Shown here: piece after piece, positions 47,215-58,376 of the stretch
Position numbering within the stretch: the stretch's first letter is position 1
How the letters are laid out: every line of letters starts with the position of its first letter
NCBI GenBank assembly: GCA_963556255.1
Contig: OY744612.1
Location: 21,355,532 to 21,419,531 of the forward strand
Length of the DNA stretch: 64,000 nt
DNA from: Allolobophora icterica
Lineage: Eukaryota > Annelida > Clitellata > Crassiclitellata > Lumbricidae
Direction: 5' to 3'
Position numbers and translations under genes: made by a program
Notes under the pieces: generated by a model
The model's database searches: none
What the model saw: only the letters and a program-made list of their open reading frames with translations
What the model was told of the DNA's origin: nothing

Positions 47215-47575
47215 AAGCAGGCGCCTCTGTCTTCGTCTGTGCCTGTGTCGCTTTCTTCGTCTAAGTCTTCGTCTATGTCTTTGTCTCTTTCTATGTCAAA
47301 ACTCTTCCTTCGTCTCCTCCTCTGTTTTCGTCTCTGTGTTTGTCTTTGTCTCTCCTGTCGCCCTCTATCTTTCCTTTTTGTGACGTCACTGTTGCATCTC
47401 TGAGTCCTCTCTCCATAGTTGTTGTTTGTGACGTCACTGCTCTATCGTGTTTGTGACGTCACTACTCTATCACTCTCAGTTGCCATCAATCTTTCCTGCT
47501 TGTGACGTCACTGCTGTATTCCCTGTGTCGTCATCTATCTTTCTTGTTTGTGACGTCACTGGCAATGACCCGATC
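47215..47575. repeat. Array of five CRE palindromes (copy A)
   Basis: Five perfect TGACGTCA sites, each in the context TTTGTGACGTCACT, lie within 180 bp (near 47383, 47430, 47453, 47504 and 47551). They are separated by CTATCTTTCCT-type spacers and preceded by a CTTCGTCT/TCTGTCTC degenerate repeat. TGACGTCA is the consensus CREB/ATF site. No promoter or gene is evident next to it. Confidence 0.85.
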
Positions 47576-47605
47576 GAAGCGACAAGCCAACTCTAACAAA
47601 CCGTT

Positions 47606-47606
47606 A

Positions 47607-47664
<58 letters not shown>

Positions 47665-47672
47665 TATTTATT
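47606..47672. repeat. ATT trinucleotide array
   Basis: Pure (ATT)n. Confidence 0.95.
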
Positions 47673-47774
47673 TGTTTTGCACCCGAGGTAGTTCTGTTCC
47701 CTCGGGCTAAGAAACTATGTCCGAAGACTGTGCGGTGGGTATCTGGAACGACTCACTCGACAAGGTCATGCTGC

Positions 47775-47955
<181 letters not shown>

Positions 47956-47956
47956 T

Positions 47957-48787
47957 TATTGAAAACCAAAAGCGAACCGCACATTGGTGAACAAGTATAG
48001 AAAAAAATGTAAAACATTGAAGTAATAAGAAGATAATAATATTTAAAAAAGGAATGTAAATTTAACAAAAATTAAATATTACTAGGCTAATAACACTACA
48101 TCAAAAGCATCATAATAGTAGAGAAATTTAAAACTATAACTATTATCTAAAATCTTTGGCAGTTTTACTAATTAAACAACATCAAAAAGCATCCTAATAA
48201 TAAAGCTTTTTCTAACCAGATTATCAGAATGGGGTAAAGTAAGGTTGTGGCCTCTGGGGCACAACAGATATCCTGTTAATTTAATTTGAGGCAATAAATC
48301 ATGAAGGACATGACCATTAAAGCTTCTTATGGCTAAGAAGAGACGGGTATCAGCTAGTTGACAGAGCTGAGCATAGGAAGGATTGTCTTCAGGTAAGTAA
48401 TGTCCTACCATTAGTTTTCTTATGATTGAAGATAGCTTATCCCGATCACTTTGAGTAGTAAAACCCAACCAGGCAGGAGAAGCATAAAATATAGGCCCTA
48501 CTAGAGAGGATTGTTGCTCTAACCACATCATAAAGGCAAGGTCCTTGTAGACCATGAGCTACTAGGGTTCGAACAGCATATATGGAGCGGCGAGCCTGAC
48601 TACAAATTCGGTTAACATGATTAGAAATGTTTAAATTGTCGGATATAGTTACTCCTAAGATGGATAAATTGGAAACTTTAAGGAGTCCAGGTGTGGATAG
48701 AGGAGCATTTATATTAGTAAACTTCCCTCTGGGTCTGTGTAAAATCATTTCATACGTTTTACTATGATTTAATTTCAGGTTACAAGT
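47957..48787 (-). mobile_element. LINE at the junction of duplication copies A and B
   Basis: Minus-strand ORF2 C-terminal half: LKVSNLSILGVTISDNLNIS (48685-48630), RRSIYAVRTLVAHGL, and, after a frameshift near 48500, SPAWLGFTTQSDRDKLSSII, LFLAIRSFNGHVLHDLLPQ, HNLTLPHSDNLVRKSFI. This is the end of a non-LTR reverse transcriptase and its C-terminal region. It is 5'-truncated at 48787, exactly where homology to copy A (12467) starts. The 3' end runs into (AAT)n. Confidence 0.85.
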
Positions 48788-49027
48788 TTATAAGAAAATA
48801 ATGTGCTCATCAAAAAAACTTCAGCCCCTCAGAAAATACTTGCCCCGCTTCCTATTAAATGGCTGAAGCTGAAGTAAATACCTCACGCTAACAGAATGTA
48901 TAGCTAACCTAGCACCGTCCACTGTTTAACTTCCCTTAAATAGGCCTATAAATTACACTACGAAAGGGCGGCGATCCCGAAAGAGAAGGACTTCACGCGA
49001 CGATTGCGGAAGAACACATCGTGCATA

Positions 49028-49132
49028 TTTCTCCATTAATAATCGCAATCGTAATATTGTAAATTCCAAATTTCTAAAGAGCTGCTCTAGCCTAAAGCTA
49101 AGCGCAGAGTACCAAATTATTCACGAGCACTG
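49028..49132 (-). repeat. GATTAC-tailed dispersed repeat (copy B of 12728)
   Basis: It is homologous to the copy at 12728-12830 and lies in the aquaporin B 3' flank. Confidence 0.65.
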
Positions 49133-49416
49133 AAATATAATACCGACACTACAGTGTCATTTTCATAAGATCCTCATTTTTAAGGTAGCCTACTTACGAA
49201 GCCAGTTACGCTACCAGGGTAAGCACATAAGCGCCAGAAAGAATGAAGTGAGCTGCAAATCTTCATTTTCTGTATAATGTCCCCCACATTTAAAACCAGA
49301 TCATCGCCGCCGCTGTACACTACGACAACACACAGAAATGAATACTGAACATTTCCTGTTGTCTGTCGGCAGCTGAGACCAACAGAGGGCGCCACAGGAA
49401 GCAAATGTATTAAGTA

Positions 49417-49906
49417 TATATATATTCGTTTATTCAAAAGCCAAATGACAGACCGCATTAGGGTATATATACAAGTCAAGTAACAACAATGTCATAGAAT
49501 AATAAAGTTAACAATCAAACAAGATACGAGAAATAAAATTTCTATTATCTTTAGTACTAAGTGAAAAGTTGTGTGGTCTAGGTCTAAGATCATATGGTAT
49601 TGCAGGTTTTTTTTGGGGGGGGGGATAGTGAAAACAGAACATGAAAAGGGTTGAATTTAATGCAGCGAAATAGTCTTTGATCAGCTCTCTTAACAAGAAT
49701 GTCAATCGATGGAAAATCTTGGTCAAGGAAACCCAACCGCTTCATTTTACGAATTAGGCGATCAATCTTAGCTCGATCAGCAGACGAGGCGAATCCCCAC
49801 CAAGCCGGGGCGGCATACAAAAGTCTAGCAACAGTAGTAGCTCTAGCAACTTCATGTAAGGAAGCATTAGATAAGCCATGAAGTCTAAGTACTCTAAGTG
49901 CTTGTA
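49417..49906 (-). mobile_element. 5'-truncated LINE inserted 3' of aquaporin B
   Basis: Minus frames read LRVLRLHGLSNASLHEVARA, PAWWGFASSADRAKIDRLIR, RLFRCIKFNPFHVLF and, after a shift at the T/G run near 49610, YDLRPRPHNFSLSTKDNRNF. It is the same family as 40905 and 47957. The empty site is in copy A, where GTATTAAGTAAGTAAGAGC (13090) is uninterrupted, so it inserted after the duplication. If the aquaporin B 3' UTR extends past 49906, this element truncates or rewrites it. Confidence 0.88.
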
Positions 49907-50000
49907 AGAGCAAAGTCAGAGCGTCTTGACTGGCGATACCAATCTGTTCTTTGCAAAGCTTGATAAACATCCGAGGCAGGCAGGTGCCCGCGCATGTGCC

Positions 50001-50198
50001 TTATGCGGTGTCCTTCAGACAGACGCCCGACTCATAGGGGTCGGCGGCTGGTCTCCTGCCGCGACTGTCATAATGGCCGTCGTCGTAATCCGAGGTGAAG
50101 AATCCCTTCAGCTTGTCCACAGTGGCATTCGTGGCGAACAGGAAGTCATACAGAACGCCGGCCAGGGCTCCACCCACCAGTGGTCCAGCCCAGTAGAC
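50001..50198 (-). CDS. AQP: Aquaporin B, coding exon 3 (last)
   Basis: Acceptor CTGCAG then GTCTACTGGGC; 65 codons then TAA. The peptide begins VYWAGPLVGGALAGVLYDF (TM6) and ends SGVCLKDTA. Compared with copy A it has V237, Y284 and C289; the last is a new cysteine five residues before the C-terminus. Length and phase are identical to copy A. It joins exon 2 across a 677-bp intron that contains the shared SINE. Confidence 0.93.
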   Translation of the reverse strand, partial: VYWAGPLVGGALAGVLYDFLFATNATVDKLKGFFTSDYDDGHYDSRGRRPAADPYESGVCLKDTA

Positions 50199-50334
50199 CT
50201 GCAGTAGATATACTGTCGGAATTATTTTTAAAATGAGCGGGAGTGGAAGAAGAAGAGGAAGAAGAACAACAGCAAGAAGAACAAGAACAAGAACAATTAG
50301 GAAAAAAGAAGAACAAGAACAAGAAGAAGGGAGT

Positions 50335-50608
50335 CCCTTTAGCTAGCCTTGAGCAGCCATGGGCATGAAGTGTTAGCGACTTGATTTTCGTGGTCTCAGC
50401 ATATGAGGGCGGGTGGCTAGTCCTCTCCATCGCCGTCTCATCTTCCCACCGACAGTGTACGGTTAGTGTACTCAGCACAGCTGAGTTGGCTAAGGGGTGC
50501 AGGTAGAGCAGAAATCTTGAAACAAATTTCTGTCCTGGCGGGGATTTGAACCCCCGACCTCTCGATTGACAGTGCAGCGCGCTAACCACTATACTATTAA
50601 GGGAGAGG
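50335..50608 (-). mobile_element. tRNA-derived SINE in intron 2 of aquaporin B
   Basis: It sits at the same position as 13467-13741 in aquaporin A, with the same head and body, and was inherited through the duplication. Its B box GGGTTCAAATCCCCGCC is intact. A GAAGAA-rich stretch (50232-50330) follows its 3' side and is expanded relative to copy A. Confidence 0.85.
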
Positions 50609-50875
50609 AAAAGGGAAAACAACAAAGGTCGGAAAGGTAACAAGGTATATGGCAAGGTAAGGAAAGATGAGACGAGACGAAGTAAGGTAAAACGAGGCAA
50701 GGTAACGCAGAGCAAAGTAAGGTACGGTATGACATGATATATGTGGAAAAGTAAGTAATGCGATAGTAAAGTACGGTAATTTATATAGTGAGGTAAACCG
50801 TCTTTACTGCCATGTCCAATTCCAAACCCTTAGATAAGTTTCCCTTGCTCTGATCCGCAACTGTTCTATACATAC

Positions 50876-50962
50876 CCAGTGAACACCAGGCACCAGATTT
50901 CCAGACACAAGGGCCGATCCAAAAGCCCTGGCAGGGTTCATTCCAGATCCAGTGTAAGGAAT
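50876..50962 (-). CDS. AQP: Aquaporin B, coding exon 2 (second NPA loop)
   Basis: 29 codons between the acceptor TTGTAAAG and donor GTATGT, phase 0. It begins IPYTGSGMNPAR and ends NLVPGVHW. It has the intact NPA at 209-211, filter S206 and R212. It differs from copy A by L224V. The intron to exon 1 is 2.9 kb, compared with 16.7 kb in copy A. Confidence 0.93.
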
Positions 50963-51149
50963 CTTTACAAGCAGACAAAAACAACATCATCAAATTAATT
51001 TTACAGATTTTAAATAACAGAGAGACGTTTCTTGACAATAATTACTATTGTATTGTTTGAGCATACAGTTTACAATTTTGTTTTTGGCCCACATTATGGT
51101 TCCTATTGCATCTTTGTGACTCACTCAGTCACGCGCTCACGCGCTCACT

Positions 51150-51500
51150 AGCCACTCACTCACTCACTCACTCACTCACTCACTCACTCACTCACTCACT
51201 CACTCACTCACTCACTCACTCACTCACTCACTCACTCACTCACTCACTCACTCACTCACTCACTCACTCACTCACTCACTCACTCACTCACTCACTCACT
51301 CACTCACTCACTCACTCACTCACTCACTCACTCACTCACACACTCACTCACTCACTCACTCACTCACTCACTCACTCACTCACTCACTCACTCACTCACT
51401 CACTCACTCACTCACTCACTCACTCACTCACTCACTCACTCACTCACACATTCACATACACTCACCACTCACTCACTCACACATTCACACACACTCACTC
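51150..51500. repeat. ACTC microsatellite (copy B)
   Basis: About 300 bp of nearly pure (ACTC)n, then a more degenerate end. The homologous array in copy A (28515) is strongly degenerate, so B has expanded or been homogenised after the split. Confidence 0.95.
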
Positions 51501-51509
51501 ACACGTTCA

Positions 51510-51835
51510 CTATCTCTGTCCGTCTCTTCCCCTATCTCTGTCCGTCTCTGTCCCTATCTCTGTCAGTCTCTGTCCCTATCTCTGTTAGCCTCTCTCCCTA
51601 TCTCTGTCAGTCTCTGTCCATATCTCTGTCTGTCTCTGTCCCCATCTCTGTCTGTCTCTGTACCTATCTCTGTCAGTCGCTGTCCCTATCTCTGTCTGTC
51701 TCTGTCCCTCTCTCTGTCCGTCTCTGTCCCTATCTCTGTCTGTCTCTGTCGATATCTCTGTCAGTCTCTGTCCCTATCGCTGTCAGTCTCTGTCCCTATC
51801 TCTGTCCGTCTCTGTCCCTATCTTCGTCTCTGGTT
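51510..51835. repeat. TCTGTCCCTATCTCTGTC minisatellite (copy B)
   Basis: Homologue of 29140-29548, with about fifteen units. Confidence 0.85.
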
Positions 51836-51857
51836 CTGCACCTGCTTCTCTGCAATC

Positions 51858-51859
<2 letters not shown>

Positions 51860-51913
<54 letters not shown>
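51860..51913. repeat. AT dinucleotide array
   Basis: (TA)n of about 54 bp. Confidence 0.95.
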
Positions 51914-51914
<1 letters not shown>

Positions 51915-51915
<1 letters not shown>

Positions 51916-52240
51916 GTCTGATACAGAATAACTGTTGCTGCTGCCAATGGGTTTTCCTGACCAACAAGACTTGTATCCATTCATAGATATTGGTCGAGAC
52001 CAAGACCAGGACTTTGAACCTCAAGACCAAGACCAAGACCTTGAACCTCAAGACCAAGACCAAGACCTTTGGTCTCACGACCAAGACCAAGACCAAGACT
52101 TTTATCGTATATATATACCGTCTGGTACAGAATAACTGGTGCTGCTGCCAATGGGTTTTCCTGACCAACAAGACTTGTATCCATTCATAGATATTGGTTG
52201 TATGATGCAAGCAGGCTTGATACAGAATTCTTGAGTTCTG
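51915..52240. repeat. Dispersed repeat with an inner (CAAGAC)n array
   Basis: A block beginning CCGTCTGRTACAGAATAACT and including GCTGCTGCCAATGGGTTTTC, TGACCAACAAGACTTGTATC occurs twice (51915 and 52117) around an array of CAAGAC hexamers (51995-52110). A third copy of the block lies at 63165-63300, again next to CAAGAC arrays (62645-62765 and 63310-63450). Flank and array clearly move together as one repeat family. It is absent from copy A intron 1. Confidence 0.85.
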
Positions 52241-52275
52241 TTAAATGACTAATAAGAAATAAGTTAATAAGAAAT

Positions 52276-52311
<36 letters not shown>

Positions 52312-52319
52312 TCGCTCTG

Positions 52320-52850
52320 TCTTTCTATCGGTTTCAGTCTCTCTGTCCAGTCTGTGATTTTACATTTGTCTGTCTAAGTAGCAGTCTCTTTTTGATTGGT
52401 TCTGTCTTGGTCTCTGTCAATGTCCTATCATCTCCTTCTCTCTGCGTCTGTCATCTGTGCATGCGCAACATGAGACCCCTGTTGCTGCAGTCGTTGGCTT
52501 TGACTCCCTTGAGCCCTTCTCTCTGTCCAGTCTGTGATTTTACATTTGTCTGTCTAAGTAGCAGTCTCTTTTCATCCCTGTATGTTTGGTTCTGTCTTGG
52601 TCTCTGTCAATGTCCTATCATCTCCTCTCTGCGTCTGTCATCTGTGCATGCGCAACATGAGACCCCTGTTGCTGCCGTCGTTGGCTTTGAGCCCTTCTCT
52701 CAGCAGTAATTGCTTTAAATATCGTTCCACCCAAGTTTCGACTGTGATGTCGAGTGTAGCCTGCACATGTCGCTTTTTCCCATCCACCCATCCATCGTCT
52801 CCCTCGGTTGTGTCTTAAGTTCCGCATAAAAACCCCGTCTTGTTAACAAC
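52320..52850. repeat. Intron sequence with a 180-bp local duplication
   Basis: Homologous to 29640-29960 of copy A. In B a segment (CTCTGTCCAGTCTGTGATTT ... GTTGGCTTTGA) is repeated at about 52341 and 52521, with small differences. Confidence 0.75.
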
Positions 52851-53164
52851 CTCATCGGTTTCGCATCTTTATTTTTAATTCCCAACTAAAAATACTGACT
52901 CTATATAGATACGAAGCCCCTCGAGTATGGAGCCACACAGCACGGACACTTTAAAGTACGGATAAAGTACACTGCAGAGCTCATCATGGCATATAGAAGC
53001 AATAAAGTACGCAGACCCGAAAGTACGGAGCCTGTGTTCAGTTCAGAGCCCATAAACTGACACGTAAATGGAAAGCATTCAACTGCACTGTTTAGATATA
53101 ATCCTTCATAGAAATTAAGAAACGCATGCTAAAGGATTAGAAATCACGCGCTACATCGAATCGA

Positions 53165-53665
53165 GGAATGAACGACGATCATTTCTGGCCTCATTCTGCT
53201 GCTTTCGCTGCGTCTTCTCCGATCTTCTGATCGTCTTAACCTCTTAGTTCCTCGTGTCCGGACTACTACGGATCAATCCAGGTCCTTTGCCTGCATAGGT
53301 CCCTCGCCTTTGGAACCGACTTCCTCCTCCTGTCCGCAACACACTTCTCTCTGGTAATATTGTGTTTTCTTTGTCTCACCTTTAATCCTGCTTTTTCTCT
53401 CGGAGTCTCGCGCACTCGAAGCGCCTCTTAGTTCCTCGTGTCCGGACTACTACGGATCAATCCAGGTCCTTTGCCTGCATAGGTCCCTCGCCTTTGGAAC
53501 CGACTTCCTCCTCCTGTCCGCAACACACTTCTCTCTGGTAATATTGTGTTTTCTTTGTCTTACCTTTAATCCTGCTTTTTCTCTCGGAGTCTCGCGCACT
53601 CGAAGCGCCTCTGAATGGTCTATACCGCCAGAGGCGCTTTATAAATACCTATATACAATACAATA
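53165..53665 (+). mobile_element. LINE 3' end with an internal 184-bp tandem duplication
   Basis: Homologue of the LINE end at 30283-30600. In B a 184-bp unit starting CTCTTAGTTCCTCGTGTCCG (53241 and 53425) is tandemly duplicated, so that the conserved region (TCCAGGTCCTTTGCCTGCAT ... GCGCACTCGAAGCGCCTC) occurs twice. The tail (ATACA)n is at 53652-53665. Confidence 0.8.
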
Positions 53666-53679
53666 ATACAGCTGCTGAT

Positions 53680-53775
53680 GATGATGATGACGATGGTGGT
53701 GGTGGTGGTGGTGGCGGAGGTGGTGGTGGTGGTGGTGGTGGTGGTGGTGGTGGTGGTGGTGGTGATGATGGTGGT
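53680..53775. repeat. GGT/GAT trinucleotide array in aquaporin B intron 1
   Basis: Shorter and purer homologue of the 30600-30850 array. Confidence 0.95.
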
Positions 53776-53871
53776 GATGATGATGGTGGTTATGATAATG
53801 ATGACGATGACGATAGTTATGAAGATAAAGAGAAGATGATGAGAATTGATCGACGACTAGTGTCATCCTAC

Positions 53872-54471
53872 CGCCCAGAGGTGGCACATGGCGATCGAGA
53901 GTCCAATGGCCAGTGGACCGGATCCGCTGAATTCCTCTCTTTGTTCATCGCAGGTGGCGAACACCGTGTAGACGAGGACGAAAGTAATGAACATCTCGAT
54001 GAAAAAGGCCTGTCCAAGGGAAACGCCAGCCCCAGGGGAGGTCGTGCCAAGTTTGTCGTTCACCCCACCAGGGCTGACCAGCTGCAGAATGACCGCACCA
54101 AGCACAGCTCCCACTGACTGGACAGCAGTGTAAAGGATTGCCCTGATCCAACTGATCTTCCTCGTTACGAGGAAGCCAATGGTCACTCCTGGATTGATGT
54201 GGCCACCACTGACATGGGAGATGGACCAGACTATAGTAGCCACGCTGAGACCAAAGGCCAGAGAGATCTGGACGAAATCAGCTGGCAAGTATGTATATGT
54301 ATACTTGGGCTCTGTCTGGTCGTCCGTCCGGTTGGCCAGTTGCTTAGAGACGGGGAAGCGACCGCACGAGCCACAGGCAACGAGGACAAGGAGCATAGTC
54401 CCGAGGAACTCGGCAACTAGGGCCACCCAAAAGCGACGCGTCTTCAGGTCCTGGAGGCTGTTGGTCGACAT
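53872..54471 (-). CDS. AQP: Aquaporin B, coding exon 1 (residues 1-200)
   Basis: Paralogue of aquaporin A, with identical exon length, start, donor (GCG before GTAGGA) and intact frame. It keeps the same pore set: F73, N93-P94-G95 in loop B, H197. The loop A sequon has moved context but is retained (N47-R-T). It differs from A at 21 of 200 residues. Thirteen of these lie between residues 37 and 66 (loop A and the start of TM2), and four in residues 176-180, where GLRQG is replaced by EQREE in cytoplasmic loop D. The membrane core is nearly unchanged. Both genes look functional; loop differences suggest different regulation or surface properties. Confidence 0.95.
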
Positions 54472-54519
54472 CTTTTGGCAGAGGATTCACGCTTCTTCAA
54501 GACAACGTCAACCTGTTTG

Positions 54520-55087
<568 letters not shown>

Positions 55088-55090
55088 TCT

Positions 55091-55365
55091 TAGCATTTAT
55101 CTCAGCCTGCGCGCAATTGCCTAATGGTTAATGGCTGGATTGTCAATTGAAGGGTCAGTGCTTCAAATCCTCGGCAGGGCAGAAATTTGTTTATGGATTT
55201 TGGCTTCACTTGCGCCCCTAGCGTGCTCAGCTATAACAGGTAAACTATCAATGGGAAGATAAAGCTGCAAAGGAGATGACTGGCCATCCGCCCTCATATG
55301 CCGAGGCTAAGAAGAAAGAAGTCGATAACATTTCGTACTCATGGTTACCTTATAGGGTCTGGAGC
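55091..55365 (+). mobile_element. tRNA-derived SINE upstream of aquaporin B
   Basis: Homologue of 32634-32925, with head CTAATGGTTAATGGCTGG, B box GTGCTTCAAATCCTCGGC and the standard body. In B it directly abuts the TCA array. In A, 545 bp separate the two. Confidence 0.75.
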
Positions 55366-55396
55366 AGTGCTCGAAATGGACCGGAACGCACCGGAT

Positions 55397-55930
55397 ATTC
55401 TGCTCTTTCTTTAATTCGGTAGAAAACAGGTCTCACTCTCAAATGTAACAATGCTTTTGCTTTCCATTATGACTGGTTCTACTCTGAATAATGAATAGGT
55501 TTATTTGCAAATGCAAACAACTGTTTACTTTTGACAGTTAAACTGGTTTCACTGTGGATAGTATATACGCAGCCTATTACTTTTAAATTTCAAACCACTT
55601 TTATTTTCAAAAGCAAAACTGGTTTTAGTTTTGATAGTTATTACGCAGCCTATTACTTTTAAAAGATAAACCACTTTTATTTTCAAAACCAAAACTGGTT
55701 TTAGATTGGATAGTAATTACGCAGCCTATCAGTTTTAAATGTCAAACCACTTTAAAAGGAAAAACTAGTTTCAATTTGGATATATAGTAGGCCTGCATAG
55801 GTTCTGTTTTCAGGATAAAACTACTTCCATTTCTAGCATGAAACCGAATTTAGATTTTGGTTAGAAGCTGAGAGAAAACGGACTCGGATTTTCTCACTGC
55901 ACGCATAACGTACTAAGTTCCTTAGATAAA
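55397..55930. repeat. 75-bp tandem repeat, copy B, first block
   Basis: Three to four units near 55562, 55638 and 55716, with the same landmarks as 34380-34935. Flanks ATATTCTGCTCTTTCTTTAA (left) and AACGGACTCGGATTTTCTCA (right) recur around the second block. Confidence 0.85.
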
Positions 55931-55932
55931 TA

Positions 55933-56420
55933 TATAGGCCTATCTGGATCTGTTGCTGGCCATATAGGTGTATAGGCCTACAAAGCACCACATATGAATA
56001 TGTGGGTGGTCATTTGGGCGTATATATAGAGGCCTATATGAATATGTGGGTGGCCATTTTGGCCTATATAGGGCATATATAGGCCTATCTGGATCTGTTG
56101 CTGGCCATATAGGTGTATACAAAGCACCACATATGAATATGTGGGTGGTAATTTGGGCGCACATATAGAGGCCTATATGAATATGTGGGCGGCCATTTTG
56201 GCCTATATAAAGGTCTATCTAATTCTGTTGCTGGCCATAAATTATGGGCGCATATTCATGCCTTTTTGAATGTGTGGCTGTCATTGAATATGTGGGTGGC
56301 CATTTTGGCCTATATAGGGCATATATAGGCCTATCTGGATCTTATTTGAATTTGTGGATGTAATTCCGGCGCATATATAGGCTTATAAGAGGCCTATATG
56401 TGTAGGCGTATATAGGCCCT
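55933..56420. repeat. Tandem TATAGGCCTATCTGGATCTG repeat
   Basis: Units of about 145 bp (starting near 55937, 56081 and, partial, 56325) contain TGTTGCTGGCCATATAGGTG, CACCACATATGAATATGTGG and many TATAGGCCTATA palindromes. It separates the two 75-bp-repeat blocks of copy B and has no counterpart in copy A. Confidence 0.8.
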
Positions 56421-56689
56421 TTTGCATTTACAAGTTGCTGTATTCCTGTACTATACGTCTATTTAGTGTTTACTATTATTGCTAGAACATTTTAAATAGT
56501 GATCTATAATATAGTCAACCGCGAGATGGCGACTCTGTAGCGGGCAAAACGAATCTGTGGCTGAAAATCGCGAATATGAGGCGCGAATCTAAGGCAGGGT
56601 TCCTGTGTACCACACACACACCACATAATCCCACATTGCAATCGCGGTTTATTTTTCTCTTGTTAGCAGTTAGGCTATCGACATATCGA

Positions 56690-57680
56690 AGGATATTCTG
56701 CTCTTTCTTTAATTCGGTAGAAAAAGGTCTCACTCTCAAATGTAACAATGCTTTTACTTTCTATTATGACTGGTTCTACTCTGAATAATTAATAGGTTTA
56801 TTTGCAAATGCAAACAACTGTTTACTTTTGACAGTTAAACTGGTTTCACTGTGGATAGTAATTACGCAGCCTATTACTTTTAAATTTCAAACCACTTTTA
56901 TTTTTCAAAAGCAAAACTGGTTTTGGTTTGGATAGTTATTACGCAGCCTATTACTTTTAAAAGTCAAACCACTTTTATTTTCAAAAGCACAACTGGTTTT
57001 AGTTTGGATAGTAATTACGCAACCTACTATATTTAAATGTCAAACCACTTCATTTTCAAAAGTAAAGCTGGCTTTAGTTTTAATAGTAATTACGCAGCCC
57101 ATTACTTTTAAATGTCAAACCACTTTTATTTTCAAAACCAAAACTGGTTTTAGGTTGGATAGTAATTACGCAGCCTATTACTTTTAAATTTCAAACCACT
57201 TTTATTTTCAAAAGCAAAACTGGTTTTAGTTTGGATAGTTATTACGCAGCCTATTACACTTTTAAAAGTCAAACCACTTTTATTTTCAAAAGCACAACTG
57301 GTTTTAGTTTGATAGTAATTACGCAACCTACTATTTTTAAATGTCAAACAACTTCTTTTTCAACTGCAAAGCTGGCTTTAGTTTTGATAGTAATTACGCA
57401 GTCCATTACTTTAAAATGTCAAACCACTTTTATTTTCAAAACCAAAACTGGTTTTAGGTTGGATAGTAATTACGCAGCCTATTACTTTTAAATTTCAAAC
57501 CACTTTAAAAGGAAAAACTAGTTTCAATTTGGATAGTAGGCCTGCATAGGTTATGTTTTCAGGATAAAACTACTTCCGTTTCTAGCATAAAACTGAATTT
57601 AGATTTTGGTTAGAAGCTGAGAGAAAACGGACTCGGATTTTCTCACTGCACGCATAACGTACTAAGTTCCTTAGAATTAG
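56690..57680. repeat. 75-bp tandem repeat, copy B, second block (nine units)
   Basis: Units start near 56857, 56935, 57010, 57087, 57164, 57236, 57316, 57388 and 57465. Alternating unit types suggest a higher-order repeat of about 300 bp: 56935-57164 recurs as 57236-57465. It is flanked by the same sequences as the first block, so the block itself was duplicated in copy B. Confidence 0.88.
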
Positions 57681-57752
57681 ATAAATAAAAATAAAAAAGC
57701 AGATAAATAAATAAAAAAGGAACTAAAAGTTAGTAGAGGTAGATCTACTTAC

Positions 57753-57820
57753 AGTTTCTTATCCTTCTGGTCCTGCGTCTGTCGCAAAGAAGGATGCCGA
57801 GGGTGATGATGCTGGAGCTG
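57753..57820 (-). other. Putative 5' non-coding exon remnant of aquaporin B
   Basis: The minus strand ends GGACCAGAAGGATAAGAAACT before the donor GTAAGT, homologous to 35150-35217. Homology to copy A stops at 57820. The GC-rich upstream part seen at 35217-35400 in A is missing here, so if this is the first exon, B has lost A's promoter-proximal sequence. Confidence 0.4.
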
Positions 57821-57871
57821 TCAACCAGTACACAAACGTTGGGCTAATCTCTGCTAACACACCCATCAACA

Positions 57872-58079
57872 TAATATAGGTCTATTGTTAGAAAGTACCA
57901 GTACAAAAATGACTCTCGCTTTGGATACGATAAAATTAATTTATTAAAAGTACAAAGAGTACACACAACTGTATACCTTGTCGAAAAGACAACCAGACCA
58001 TACACTCGTCTATACACAGCCGCTTCAACCTCAGACGGCGAACAGCTCAATAAAACAGCTGCTTCACCGAAAAGAAGCA
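57872..58079. other. 208-bp insertion relative to copy A
   Basis: Copy A reads ACCCATCAACTTGGTCGG (about 38303) without interruption. Copy B has 208 extra bases between CATCAAC and AACTTGG, flanked by CAAC on both sides. The content is AT-rich with no recognised element. Confidence 0.55.
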
Positions 58080-58319
58080 ACAACTTGGTCGGTCACCTCG
58101 GACACGAGACGAAGAGCTATCAGACGTCTTAAACTAAGACCTCATTCAGTTCTTCTATATATAGGAAAACTTTAATAACGGAGCCTTGGCATGCCTACCA
58201 TCAAACAGGGTCTCGTTAAAGCAGAAACTAAACGACAAGCTCTCAGACCCTAAGATGCATAAAGCCTCTGTAGATTTGCCATAGAAAAAAAATATATATG
58301 TATATAAATTATATATATA

Positions 58320-58350
<31 letters not shown>

Positions 58351-58376
58351 GTAGGCCTATTTCCTCACAGACACAA

